Positions 9,341-19,680 of a stretch of 64,000 nucleotides of DNA are shown in pieces; position 1 is the first letter of the stretch; the number at the start of each line of letters is the position of its first letter. A program made the translations under genes and the position numbers. Source of the DNA: Melitaea cinxia (Eukaryota > Arthropoda > Insecta > Lepidoptera > Nymphalidae); assembly GCF_905220565.1 (NCBI RefSeq), contig NC_059396.1, forward strand, positions 9,645,206 through 9,709,205. Direction: 5' to 3'. Under the pieces are notes generated by a model. It was not told where the DNA came from. It worked only from the letters and a program-made list of their open reading frames with translations, and did not search any database.

Positions 9341-9735
9341 CCAGCATTTGATTAAAAAAGAATCATCGGAATCGGTACACCCAGTAAAAAGTTATACGGT
9401 ATAATATAACGTAAGTCAACGAAAAAGTAACCAAGTAAATACGCATTATTAGCTATAACTCAAAAAGTAATCGTCAGGTCTCAAACATAAATAAGACCAC
9501 AAAACTCGCATCACCTTTCGATAAAAAAAAAAAAAAAAAAAAAAAAAACGAGATCGGTCCACCCAGTTATAAGTTCTGAGCTAACATTGCTTCAGCCTGT
9601 AATATCCCACTACTGGACATAGGCCTCTTTCCCCATGTAGGAGAAGGATCAGAGAAGGATCCACCACGCTGCTCCAATGCGGGTTGGAGCTAACGTACCC
9701 ACATAAAAAATGTAGTCGTATTGAGATTTTCTTTC
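9341..9735 (-). repeat. Family A copy interrupted by a SINE1 tail
   Basis: Reverse family A blocks 'GGTACACCCAGTAAAAAGTT', 'CACCTTTCGATAAAAA' and 'CGGTCCACCCAGTTATAAGT' are present, with an A-run expanded to about 25. The repeat resumes after the inserted SINE with 'TAGTCGTATTGAGATTTTC', the degraded family A end. Confidence 0.65.
9591..9686 (-). repeat. SINE1 3' fragment nested in family A
   Basis: 'TTCAGCCTGTAATATCCCAC' then 'TGGACATAGGCCTCTTTCCC' is the SINE1 tail on the minus strand, truncated at about 96 bp. GAGCTAAC flanks it at 9578-9585 and 9687-9694. I read this as an 8-bp target-site duplication. Confidence 0.7.
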
Positions 9736-10222
9736 GCAGTAAATGCTGGTCAATTCAATAGTGACGTTTACAAACGACTACTTTGTTCTAAATGTTGCTA
9801 CTGCATTAGACATATTCTTTATTAGTTGTAAATGTCAAGAAATCCAGATTAAGTAATATATTATAAAAGTATAATTAATTATATAACACGTCTACTATGT
9901 TTAACATAGTTTAAAATAAAACTGTAGCATACCTATATCAACGCTGTATACATTAAAATGGTTGAGAAAGTTGTCACATTTATTTTTATTATACTTTGTT
10001 TTGTACTTACATAATATTGGATGTAATTAGGATGTTGATTAGGAACAGTTTAATGAACTCGTAAGTTTGTAAGTATAAATATCGCTTAATTGTTTTTTAA
10101 CTAAAATGTAAAATGTAATAAATAAATTACTGTAACTAATAGATAAAATGATTAATATTTCGAAACAACTGAAACCACTAAGAAAACAAGAGAGTTATAG
10201 TTTTTAATAATATATATATTGT
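9736..10222. other. AT-rich unique DNA
   Basis: Nothing recognisable. Confidence 0.4.
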
Positions 10223-10828
10223 ACTAGCTGTGCCCGCGGCTTCGCCCGCGTTGAAATTAGTGTGTCACAAAGTTTTCCCGGCAAACTTCCAGTGAAACTC
10301 TCATTAAAATTGGCTTAGCCGTTACGTAAACCTTCCTCTTGCCAATGGTGGAGCCATCTCATCAATGGTAAAACCGCATGAAAGTCTGTTTAGTAGATTT
10401 TGAGCGAATCGATCACATACACTTTTGGGGACTTTGTTTTATAATACACTAACTGTTGCCCGCGACTACGTCTGCGTGGCTATGAAGATATGCATTACTA
10501 TTAAGATGTTTAAGACAAATTATTTTTTTATTTTAGTCACTTGAAACGCTTATCAGACTGAGTAATTTTTTAAAAGGCACAATTTAGTATAATTTAATAG
10601 TTATTTTTATAAAACCTCTCTATACACCACATTTTTAGTTTTATTTTCAGGCTGTATATGTTTCCCTAATTAAACCCCCTTAGCAGTGAAATATCGTAAA
10701 ATTTGTTCTTAGCGGACGTCCGCTAACTATAATCTACCTCCCTGCCAAATTTTATCTTTGTCTAACCTGGATGGGTAGACCATCCAGCGGTTTTTGAGTT
10801 CTCGTGATGAGTGAGTTAGCGACCTTTC

Positions 10829-10833
<5 letters not shown>
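10223..10833 (+). repeat. Family D interspersed repeats, two adjacent copies
   Basis: ACTAGCTGTGCCCGCGGCTT opens the first copy, and 'ACTGTTGCCCGCGACTACGT' opens the second at about 10450. Both continue with stretches such as 'AAATTGGCTTAGCC' and 'GACCATCCAGCGGTTTTTGA', typical of a repeat very common in insects. A third copy lies at 42.46 kb. The class is not resolved. Confidence 0.65.

Positions 10834-10913
<80 letters not shown>
10834..10913 (+). repeat. (TA)n microsatellite, about 40 units
   Basis: An uninterrupted alternating TA run of about 80 bp at the end of a family D copy. Confidence 0.95.
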
Positions 10914-10915
<2 letters not shown>

Positions 10916-11128
10916 TTACGATGCATTATTTGGACACCTCCTCCCCATCTATAGAGCGTATATTTTAAATTTCAAGTCTCTTACTTCAAAAACATAAGAC
11001 TTTCATACAAACTTCCGACCCCCGTTTTATCCCCTTAGGGGTCGATTTTCGTAAAATTCGTTCTTAGCGGATGTCTACGTCCTATAAGGACCCTATCTGC
11101 CAAATTTCAAGTTCGTAGATGTTATAGT
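10914..11128 (+). repeat. Family J repeat, left part (pre-insertion target)
   Basis: The unit 'ATGCATTATTTGGACACC' ... 'TTTCAAGTCTCTTACTTC' ... 'AGCGGATGTCTACGTC' ... 'CAAATTTCAAGTTCGTAGAT' is repeated at 12650-12860 with few differences. The copy breaks exactly at the RTE insertion and resumes at 12584. Confidence 0.8.
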
Positions 11129-12570
11129 GTTATAGAAAAATATAAAGAATTTCAAAGGCCTCTCTACCTAGCCTTTGTGGATTATCAGAAGGCATTCGAC
11201 TCTATCTCACATAAATCAATCTGGAAAGCCCTTGCAGATAATAAAATAGACCAAACGTACTGCAACATAATACGAGACATCTATGAGAGGAGCACAAGCA
11301 GAGTGAAATTAGAAACTAGTGGTCCAGAAATAAAAATCAAAAGAGGTGTGAAGCAAGGCGACCCTCTATCGCCTAAACTCTTTATAGCGGTGCTAGAAAA
11401 CATATTTAAAAACCTCGACTGGAAAGACCTCGGTATCCAGATAAAAAATACTCACCTTAGTCACCTCCGCTTCGCAGACGACATAATATTATTCTCAGAA
11501 TCCAGTGCACAACTTGAAAAAATGATTCAATCACTACAACTAGAAAGTGAACAAGTTGGTTTGGAAATGAACCTAGAAAAAACAAAACTGATGACAAATT
11601 CTACAAAAACACCTATTAAAATTGGAAACGTATACCTGGACTATGTTGACTCCTATATTTACCTTGGAAAACAAGTATCATTCCATTCTAATAATAATTT
11701 TGAAGAAATATTAAGAAGAATAAATATATCATGGCAAAAATTCTGGGCCCACAGAGAGATATTTAAAGGAGAATTGCCGCTTTATATTAAAAAAATAGTA
11801 ATGGATAGTGGTATTCTTCCCTGCCTTACGTACGGTTCACAAACTTGGATATTCACTAAACAGATAAAAGAAAAAATACGAACATGCCAAGCAGCAATGG
11901 AAAGATCAATCCTATCTATAAGAAGAAGAAACAAAACACGTAACAGCATCATAAGAAAAAGAACAAAATTAATAGACTTCTTACATCACTCTATGAAATT
12001 GAAATGGAAATGGGCAGGACATCTGGCTAGAATGCACGATACTCGATGGACCAAGCGAGTGGTGATATGGGAAGGACCCAAGGGGAAAAGAAAGAGAGGA
12101 AGACCGAGCAAAAGATGGGTCGATGATATCCAAGCTATAGCAGGAAAGGAATGGCATATTGGAGCAAAGAATAGAAATCTGTGGTCACAAATGGAGGAGG
12201 CCTTTACCCTATAGAGGGGTTCTCATTTATTTTTTAAGCTATTGATAATTTTAATTTATAGATCAATTTTTTTCAATATTTTCTATTCATATTTCGCAAT
12301 TATTAATAAACTTAAATACTTATTATATCGTTTATATATTTTTTTTATAAGAATGCAATTTTAAATGTAAATTTTTTAAAAATTAATTTTAAAAGCTATA
12401 AATATTTTATCGCAATTATGATTTTAATTTAATTTATAGAGATATTTTTTCTTTTAGTAAATTGGTAAGGTAATTATAATGTAACAAACTATATGATAAT
12501 TTATTTGTCAACGAAAATGTATGTTAAATGAAATGAGAAATAAAAAGGCTTATTTATTTATTTATTTATT
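11129..12570 (+). mobile_element. RTE-clade LINE, 5'-truncated, with 13-bp target-site duplication
   Basis: TAGATGTTATAGT at 11116-11128 is repeated exactly at 12571-12583. Between them are an RTE reverse-transcriptase fragment, an AT-rich 3' UTR of about 330 bp and a (TTTA)n tail. Removing the element rejoins family J cleanly (GTAGATGTTATAGTTTCGGA, as in the intact copy near 12856). The undisturbed frame and intact duplication suggest a fairly recent insertion. Its tail differs from that of the other RTE fragments here, so it belongs to a separate RTE lineage. Confidence 0.9.
11177..12214 (+). CDS. RTE reverse transcriptase, C-terminal fragment (345 codons, uninterrupted)
   Basis: The frame actually opens at the insertion boundary (11129, 'VIEKYKEFQRPLYLAFVDYQ'). 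The GTG at 11177 is simply an internal codon. RT motifs are intact: motif A D-Y-Q-K-A-F-D (residues 2-8), motif B GVKQGDPLSP (57-66) and motif C FADD (99-102). The thumb region follows with 'DSYIYLGKQV' and 'ILPCLTYGSQTW'. The C-terminus has 'LKWKWAGHLARMHDTRW' and 'KRGRPSKRWVDDIQ', hallmarks of the RTE clade. The apurinic endonuclease and RT fingers are missing because of 5' truncation, so the copy is not autonomous. There is no internal stop or frameshift. Whether any protein is made is unknown; no promoter is visible. Confidence 0.85.
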   Translation: MDYQKAFDSISHKSIWKALADNKIDQTYCNIIRDIYERSTSRVKLETSGPEIKIKRGVKQGDPLSPKLFIAVLENIFKNLDWKDLGIQIKNTHLSHLRFADDIILFSESSAQLEKMIQSLQLESEQVGLEMNLEKTKLMTNSTKTPIKIGNVYLDYVDSYIYLGKQVSFHSNNNFEEILRRINISWQKFWAHREIFKGELPLYIKKIVMDSGILPCLTYGSQTWIFTKQIKEKIRTCQAAMERSILSIRRRNKTRNSIIRKRTKLIDFLHHSMKLKWKWAGHLARMHDTRWTKRVVIWEGPKGKRKRGRPSKRWVDDIQAIAGKEWHIGAKNRNLWSQMEEAFTL

Positions 12571-12583
12571 TAGATGTTATAGT

Positions 12584-12912
12584 TTCGGAGATTTCGTGAT
12601 GAGTGAGTCCATCTACCATCCCCCATTTTAACCCCAAAAGGGACTTGATTTCTAAAGATACATTATTTGGACACCTTTTTATCATCTATAGAGCATACAT
12701 TTTAAATTTCAAGTCTCTTACTTCAAAAACATAGGACTTTCATACAAACTTGCAACCCCCGATTTACCCCTTTAGGGGTCGAATTTCGTAAAATCCGTTC
12801 TTAGCGGATGTCTACGTCTTATAAGGAGCCTACCTGCCAAATTTCAAGTTTGTAGATGTTATAGTTTCGGAGATTTCGTGATGAGTGAGTGACCTTTCGC
12901 TTTTATATAGAT
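12584..12912 (+). repeat. Family J repeat, right part plus second unit
   Basis: It resumes with 'TTCGGAGATTTCGTGATGAG', then repeats the whole unit of 10914-11128 once more (12650-12860) before 'GTGACCTTTCGCTTTTATAT'. This is therefore a roughly 2-unit tandem of family J broken by the RTE insertion. Confidence 0.75.
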
Positions 12913-15239
12913 TATAGATATGTGTAAATATTGTAAAGTAAAAGTAGTCATTTGGGCTTACTACTGTCTCTCAAATCCCACAGAATCGTCCCATCTGGAA
13001 GTGTTTGTTGGCATAATTATTTTTTTCATAATTACCTAATGGTGAAATAAATGTCTAAAAATTTATATTAAGTAACGAATTTTTCCCAATATAAACTACG
13101 AGATTTTAAAAGATTTGTCTATTGCTTAATTATGTAGTTACTACATTGTAGAAGATACAAAAATATTATTCGTAAATGATTTAAAGCTATTCCATTAATG
13201 TACAACTATTAAAAAAATTAAAAAATATATATATATTAAAAAGTAAAATGTGCAGCATCTAGCAATAGTTTTAACTATCATTTTAAGGTAGTGTTGTTTT
13301 AACTATTTTATAAAGTTGTTTATATCTATCTATTCATTGTATTTAATACGATATATACTCGTATGTGCCGTAAATTATAGTTGGTAGGTGTCACAGAACT
13401 GTTAGAGAATACAATAGGAGGTGCGAAAGTCACGGCACGTGTTCGCCCAGCCTCCTTCATACATTCTAGTATTTTAGGGGGAATACTTATTCAGCACCGT
13501 TGAAGCCAAGAACTTTATATTCACATTATTAAAGGATTAACCAACGTGGGCTTGAATATATTTTTTATTTTATTTTTTTCTATTTTGTCTAAATGTTAAA
13601 TAAATGTGAGAATTATTACAAAATATGTAGTTGACGTTTGGCGTATTCTGAAGTACGACGGTATAAGTCTGCTCGATAAATCGCATGATCCTATACCAAT
13701 AACTACAACCAAGACGATAAGCTATGGTGCAGTGCTCGCGTGGGCGAAGCGCGCCGCGCTTCAACGCCTTTCAAAAGATTATTCACTGGTAGCAAACCTT
13801 TACGGATCGTCTAAATGGATTCTAGTACTTTATGTCCGTAAGCTCCGTACTACGTTTCAATAATAATTTTAATGCTATTATATAGTACTTACAGCTGAGA
13901 AATGTTACGGTATGGTGAACAATTTGATAAATAAGTGTCGCTCCAAATCCGTGCCGTATAAAAGACATCAACGGTAACGTCTGCAGCATCGGCCACAATC
14001 AATTCAATCATGAGATTACGACATAAACTTCTCAAGTTCGATAATGTTTACATTTTTTAACAATTAGTAAATAAAAATAATATTATTTTAAATACAACAA
14101 AAATGTTTGGAAACATTGCCAAACGAAGCATTTTCTTTTCACATTTTGACAAGAGTATTTCGTATTACCTTCTATAGAATGTTTAATTAAAGAAAGACAA
14201 AGCGCAAAGTGCGGTAAGTTATGATATGGATTGTTTATGGAAGCTTTGTTACGGGTTCGTTAAAGTACAAAAGAGAACATAAACAGTCTCGCACACGCAT
14301 TAAGCATAAAAGACTGGATCATTGTTCGGGCACTTTATGTAAAGTGCACGCATGACCGTACAACTATCATAGATTATACCTAGAACTATGTAAAAAAATA
14401 TCTCTGATTGTATCAATATTCAAATTTAAATTATATTGCGTCGATTTTAAAGAAACTGAACATACACATAGCTAAGAAAATATTTACTCTACCAAAATTG
14501 TAAAAATGTTTTAAATTTCCATATTGATATACAGCTCTGTATAATTGTAGACGGAAACCCGTATCGTATCGAATAATAAAAATGATCCCGCTGATTAATA
14601 CAAATGCTATTATAATTTAACGAAAGTATACGAATGGTTACCTGTCGAGCGCTGCGCGGGCGTTAATACAATAATCCTGTCGATTTAAAAATTAACCGGT
14701 GTGTAACGGTACTGCGCGTAGGCGCCCGACCCTCACCTCCGACCGACCCACAGATCACATACGCGAAATATTGTCTCATTATTTTTACTGTACACCAATA
14801 TAATTATGTTTCTACATCATCGATACACATGCTTCTTAAAATGAACCTTTGTAACAACGAAGTTATTATTAGTACAATACCCACTTCAGATTTCTAAATT
14901 AAAATTAACTCAAATAAGTCATGTTTTAATATTCTTGTCAACATTTTCCTTTCGTAACAAATAGTTGAAATAATTCGTTTTATTACACAAGGGCCGTAAA
15001 TAAAGCTTTTTATTGGATGTCAGTATTCAGAATGGATCATTAATACTCGAACCGAGAAATATCACATTTATTATAAGAAAGTTAAGCATTATTGCTGAAT
15101 TCCGTTTTACTTTCTTTTCACATTGTGTATCTGGAAAACATAAAAACTTAATCATATCAATAAAATCACCAACACTAACTAAAGATGCAATCGTTTCGTG
15201 TTTATAAGGAGAAATCAGTACGAAGATATACCCTCGTCA
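12913..15239. other. Unique AT-rich DNA with several CpG islets
   Basis: Islets occur at about 13410-13460 (GTCACGGCACGTGTTCGCCC), 13730-13870 and 14640-14765 (TGTCGAGCGCTGCGCGGGCG). The 13606-13863 plus-strand frame crosses the second islet but has no domain and lies partly in AT-rich text, so I do not call it coding. Nothing else is supported. Confidence 0.4.
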
Positions 15240-15461
15240 TTAAAAGCAATTCGTTAAAAATCTCTTAACAGTAGAATCTGTAACAAGCGACGTAATAAAC
15301 GAAATAACAAAGAATAAAATGGCAATAATAACAGGTGAAATCGCAACAGGTCCGGGTATCGGCACGTCGTCAACCGTAATTATAAAAAAAAGATATAGTA
15401 AATGTGAGCCGGCGTCGTCTCGCCGGCCACCGCCCCCGCGTGGGCCGGCCACGTCCCGCAC
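15240..15461 (-). CDS. Possible small membrane peptide, unrecognised
   Basis: A minus-strand frame ends in a hydrophobic segment 'PVIIAILFFVISFITSLV' preceded by 'DDVPIPGPVAIS' and followed by a short basic tail. Codons in this last part are varied rather than low-complexity. The first half of the frame (GC-rich, 'GPRGGGGRRDD') looks non-coding and belongs to a CpG patch. A splice acceptor or later start may define a shorter peptide of about 45-55 residues. I do not recognise it, and chance is a real alternative. Confidence 0.15.
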   Translation of the reverse strand: MRDVAGPRGGGGRRDDAGSHLLYLFFIITVDDVPIPGPVAISPVIIAILFFVISFITSLVTDSTVKRFLTNCF

Positions 15462-15481
15462 TATCGCTGCAAACTTTTAAC

Positions 15482-16902
15482 CCACTTGCTCACATCATCT
15501 AATCACACTTCACACCACCATCATCCGCATCCGCATACGATATTTCTTAGATATCTAGTTGTTCATCTCATTCTAATATTAATGATAGTTTTATAAAACT
15601 TGTAATATACGTAAAAATATATTGTAGCTCACATTTATTGTTACCTTATTTGTTAATGTTTAATCATTATTCAAATCGAAATGCGTAAAGATATATCGTA
15701 CAAAATTTTAATTACATTTGTACTGAATTACAAAATTTGCCTTATCTTCTAAGTCCAACTGTTGTACACATGGCGGTTAGAAGAGTATTAGTGCGAGCAT
15801 CGTAAAAAGTGGTAATGTTACGGTGATAGGGGTAGAGGGTGTAGAGCAACGGAGCGTGGCGGACGCTGGCGCTGGCGAGTTCGGAGCACGCGCCGTGGAC
15901 CCTCGACACGTGCCGGACGCGAGTACTCGTTTTAATGTCATTTTCTTTAGAAAAGTTATTTATGTGTGAATATACAATTATACATCCTAAGCCGACTTGA
16001 GTAATCTCTCGCGGCTTCTGATAACCTTTGCCTGCACCTAGCGTAGGCGATCTAGTTGTTTGTACACCGCGGCCACCCAACGGGCAGATATTATCCTCGA
16101 TATTTTTATATCTCCCACTGGGTTAATATGTGATCTTTTTATTACACTAGAACACCCGTATTGGCTTTTATTGTTGCGTAAAATAAAATTTATACAGTTC
16201 CTAAATTTTTATTTGTTATTAACTTAATTATCCTCCATTATTCTGTGTTTAATTTTTTATGGTTTTTTATTTATTTATTTGTTTATTCCACGTACAGATC
16301 ATCACATATCCTTTACTCTTTACATTAAATCATAATATAGAAATAAATAAATTATTTTTTAGACACTTTTCAATGTAACTAACTTGATATTTTTACAATA
16401 TAAATTATGACATAATCCAACATCATAATACCAATTTGTTAACTTTAGCGAAACCTGTTATTGGGTATTATTATTTTTTGTATGCTATATGATAAGAGTT
16501 TTGTGTATAAGCTGTTGGTTTAAAATATATTTTAGATATTTATTAGCAAGAATCACAAAAATAAAGCAAAACATGTACGTTTTGTATTGAGTAAGATTAC
16601 TTCGTGTGATCGTTACGGATATAGGAATAATAAGAGTACCATATATAACCAAAGACAAGTGTAAATGTGAACGTACGATTTGTTAACAATATATCGCTGT
16701 TTCATTAGTCCTGTATTGTGTGCATGATACTAGAGTGCCTATTAGCCCAGTGACATTTGCATAATTTAATGAATCGGAGACGTTTGTGAATAATGTAAAG
16801 AAAAAGGTTGCTATATACAAAAAATATTCAGTAATAGATGAACGATTATTAAAATTTCATTTAATTTGTCTAATTATACCTATTTTATAACCGTTTAAAC
16901 AA
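15482..16902. other. Unique DNA around a CpG-rich block
   Basis: Apart from the islet at 15755-16085 the stretch is AT-rich and shows no gene or known repeat. Confidence 0.4.
15755..16085. promoter_or_regulatory. Long CpG-rich block, possible regulatory element
   Basis: This is one of the longest GC-elevated blocks in the window, with GGACGCTGGCGCTGGCGAG and CGACACGTGCCGGACGCGAG and a gap of ordinary sequence in the middle. The minus-strand frame of 112 codons through it has no recognisable fold and is probably open by composition. A promoter or enhancer is the more economical reading, but that is inference. Confidence 0.25.
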
Positions 16903-17023
16903 AGTACCTGGGTGACCGAGCTAAGCTCAGTATTCTTAGTAAATCGTGTGTTTTGGAAATCATATTTAAGTACGAATTAAATATTGATGAAATATTAATA
17001 CTATTTTTCGATTTTACCGACTG
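16903..17023 (+). repeat. Family C 5' fragment
   Basis: It matches the first about 120 bp of the copies at 3911 and 19205 (AGTACCTGGGTGACCGAGCT ... GATTTTACCGAC) and then changes abruptly to LINE coding sequence. Confidence 0.7.
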
Positions 17024-17500
17024 CAGTAAACTCAAGTGGCTCCCAATTCGCCTTCGCAGGAATACCCACGTACTTACTCTACTCTACTGTGTTATTTTTA
17101 ATCCTAATGCTCCTCATTACCTTAAAGAACGGTTTACGTTTCTTTGCAATTCCCTTGAACGTTCGCTTAGATCTGAATGCAATTGGCTTCTGAAAATTCC
17201 TCCCCTTTGACTAGCCCGTTGGTGCAGTTTGTAGTGTTTTCTGTTCCGCGGGTTCGGGTTCGATTCTCGCCCGAATCTGGGTGTATATTTGTATTTATAT
17301 ATTTATACATGTATTATATGTATGTATATTAAAAAAATATTCTACTTCCTACTACTCCAATTCTTTACTGTTAATGCTGTCCGTCTGTAGAATTCTCTTC
17401 CACTTTCAATAAGACAAGCTCCAACGCAATGTTGTTTTAAGCAACGCCTTACAAAGCGTTTTAAGCTCATCACTGTCGTGATTTGTAGTTTACTTTATAT
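17024..17500 (+). pseudogene. LINE ORF2 C-terminal fragment (CR1/L2/Jockey-like), split by a SINE
   Basis: The first part encodes 'LKWLPIRLRRNTHVLTLLY', then 'PNAPHYLKERFTFL' and 'RSLRSECNWLLKIPP', the C-terminal signature of APE-type LINEs. After the SINE at 17209-17342 the same protein resumes with 'FFTVNAVRL', a TAG at 17388-17390 where the family has Trp (R-L-W-N-S-L-P), then 'NSLPLSIRQAPTQCCFKQRL'. So there are two lesions: an insertion and a nonsense change. The clade is uncertain because only this C-terminal region remains. Confidence 0.75.
17209..17342 (+). repeat. tRNA-derived SINE inserted in a LINE
   Basis: A-box-like TTGGTGCAGTTT (17219-17230) and B box GGTTCGATTC (17257-17266) are followed by 'GCCCGAATCTGGGTGTATAT' and an AT-rich tail ending in an A-run. 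It interrupts an otherwise continuous LINE C-terminus, so it is younger than that LINE. Confidence 0.75.
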
Positions 17501-18023
17501 TTATGTATATATATGTCGGAACTAGCACTGTCGTACGCAATTAGCAAGAAATTTATAAACAAAAAATGCACATCGTTCGATAGTCAACTACCCTCACTCA
17601 TTATATTACTCGAGTTATTCTGACGTGTATAAAATGAACGGTGCAACCGCTGCTAAGGCAGTCTTGGCTCTGGCTTGGCACGATACACTTGTTGTATCCT
17701 GCTAGTAGCTTAACCTAGACTCGTTCAATAATTAATTTGTGCAAACGAATTAATTGTTATCTATTACGATTAATTTGGCTAGGCGAGCTATAACTCGAGC
17801 AATGAAGGTGAGCGTTGATACGTATCTCAAAGGGGGCCTCCTTAAACCTACACCTAGGTCGCAAGTCCTAGGCACTGCTCTGAGTTACTCCCTCTGCTAC
17901 ACGATGAACGAGAGAACTATACCTTCATTCCGACATATATATAAGATAAGTCTAATAATTATTATTGATTTTTCCTCCTTATACACTTCTAACCGCAGCT
18001 ATACTGTATCGTGTCCAGTACCC
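17501..18023. other. Unique DNA, no supported gene
   Basis: A plus-strand frame of 99 codons (17754-18053) runs into the LINE tail that follows, and has no recognisable domain. I treat it as chance. Confidence 0.35.
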
Positions 18024-18163
18024 AAAGGTTATCTGGAAGAAATCGCTATTTAGCGATAAGATCGCCTTTGTACATCTTGTATTGTATCTTTCTTTATATA
18101 TTTATTATTTTTTATTTTATATTTTGGGGTACATTAAGAATAAATAAATAAAAATAAATAAAT
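18024..18163 (+). mobile_element. LINE 3' terminus with (TAAA)n tail
   Basis: It shares 'AAAGGTTATCTGGAAGAAAT' and 'GCGATAAGATCGCCTTTGTA' with 2054-2120 and ends in a TAAA-rich tail. It is a second, 5'-truncated copy of the same LINE family with a different tail repeat. Confidence 0.6.
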
Positions 18164-18243
18164 GTTTGTCATATGCGGGGAGAGAACCCGAAACCGCCAG
18201 CGCAACAGCCACAAACCAGTGCTGTGACCGTTGCGCCAACACT
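18164..18243 (-). repeat. SINE1 head fragment
   Basis: On the minus strand it reads TTGGCGCAACGGTCACAGCA, 'GGTTTGTGGCTGTTGCGCTG' and a damaged B box (GGGTTCTCTCC). It abuts the LINE tail directly. The SINE body is missing. Confidence 0.65.
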
Positions 18244-18785
18244 CATAAAAGTCAATGGTATTATATAATTAATATTGGTTACAAAGTAACTTCAAGATAT
18301 TTTTTCTCCATTTATAATTAAATTTCTGTAAAAGTCAGCTGTTAGCTATAACACAAGCATTAAGAGGCTTACCGTAGGAACAAACGACGGTGTGTTTGTT
18401 ATAATTAGGTATCTATTTATTTTTTTGGTATTTAATTTGGTAGAAAGTACAAGGCAGGTGCTTCCTAATAAAGGCAATGTTGATCGTAAGTCGCGTTGTC
18501 GTCATAGTTACAGGACACTATGGAGCCAAAGCGTCAGGTGTTGGTGCTCCGTGCTCCACGGTCGGTGCGCGCGCGCTGCAAGTGCCGGCCACGGTTGAGC
18601 GTGCGGGCGGTTGGCAGTTGGCAGCACGCGTCGCGCACGCGACAGGTGGACGTCACGCGTCGTTACATCCTTCATATATACTCTATAATATGTTAGATGC
18701 TTTAACTATCAACTACTACATGTTAATTCTTATTCCCTGCAAGTTTATTTAAGAATGTTTCTAATGAAATATATAATTAATTATT
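18244..18785. other. Unique DNA with a strong CpG islet
   Basis: The islet at 18475-18665 includes GGTCGGTGCGCGCGCGCTGC and CACGCGTCGCGCACGCGACA. Overlapping short frames through it reflect lack of stops in GC-rich text, not a recognised protein. Confidence 0.35.
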
Positions 18786-19108
18786 ATCTAATATATAAAA
18801 TTCTTATGTCGAGGTGTTTGTAGTTAAAGTCCACCGAAACGGCTTGACCGATTCTCATGAAATTTTGTGTGCATATTGGGTAGGTCTGAGAATCGAACAG
18901 CATCTATTTTTCATCCCCCTAAATGTTAAGGGTAGTCCACACCTATTTTTTTTTTTTTTTTTTTTGATAAATTATTTATATTTTATTTTATTATGACTTG
19001 GCGTTGAAAAATACATACAACCCTAAATTTTTACCCTTCTACCACCAACTCAAATTTTTAAATAGCGTTTAGCGGCAAGACAACGTTTGCCGAGTCAGCT
19101 AGTAATAT
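18786..19108 (+). repeat. Insect interspersed repeat (family E)
   Basis: 'TCTAATATATAAAATTCTTA' opens it, 'CGGCTTGACCGATTCTCATG' is internal and 'CAACGTTTGCCGAGTCAGCT' closes it. This arrangement is familiar from many insect genomes as a non-coding mobile repeat. A T-run of about 22 lies in the middle. Confidence 0.6.
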
Positions 19109-19204
19109 ATTCTAAAAAAATATGTGTCGCTACATAAAATAGTATAAAGACGACTTCTTGACTTTTTTACGCTAAAACGAAACTCTTTCGTCTCTTAAGT
19201 TATT

Positions 19205-19680
19205 AGTACCTGGGTGACCGAGCTTAGCTTGGTATTTTTAGTAAATCGTGTTTTTTGGAAAGCAAATTTATATACGAATTACATGTTGATTAAATATGAA
19301 TAATAGTTTCCGATTTTAGCGGCATAATAATAAAAAATATGAACTGGTTATTTAAATAAAAAATCATGGCTTGCAATTAGAAAAAAAGTGAAAAAAGTAA
19401 TCAATCTGGAGACATGGAGATTTGAACCGTGGTCTTCTTGGTCGATCTGAGCTATTACAACTCTATTGCGAAATTTACCTCCGTATTCTAACAATATTGT
19501 AGCCATTTTTTCATTGCCTAAAAACAGGAATAAAACGACATTTTCTGAAAATGAATCTAAGCTATATCGATTTATCGCCCCCGAAATCCCCTGCATACTA
19601 AATTTCATAAAAATCGTTGGAGCCTTTCCGAGATTCAGATTATATCTATACATACAAGAATTGCTCGTTTAATAGTATTA
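19205..19680 (+). repeat. Family C repeat, near full length
   Basis: Same ends as the 3911 copy. The tRNA-like B box on the minus strand (GGTTCAAATCTCC) is kept, but the A box is degraded. It lacks the TA expansion of the first copy. Confidence 0.7.

Noticed and set aside
15742..16080. 112-codon minus-strand frame
   Set aside because: It follows a CpG-rich block with few stops; the translation shows no domain or hydrophobic pattern.
18392..18752. Overlapping plus-strand frames through a CpG islet
   Set aside because: Two frames are open together across the same GC-rich stretch, which indicates composition rather than selection for a protein.
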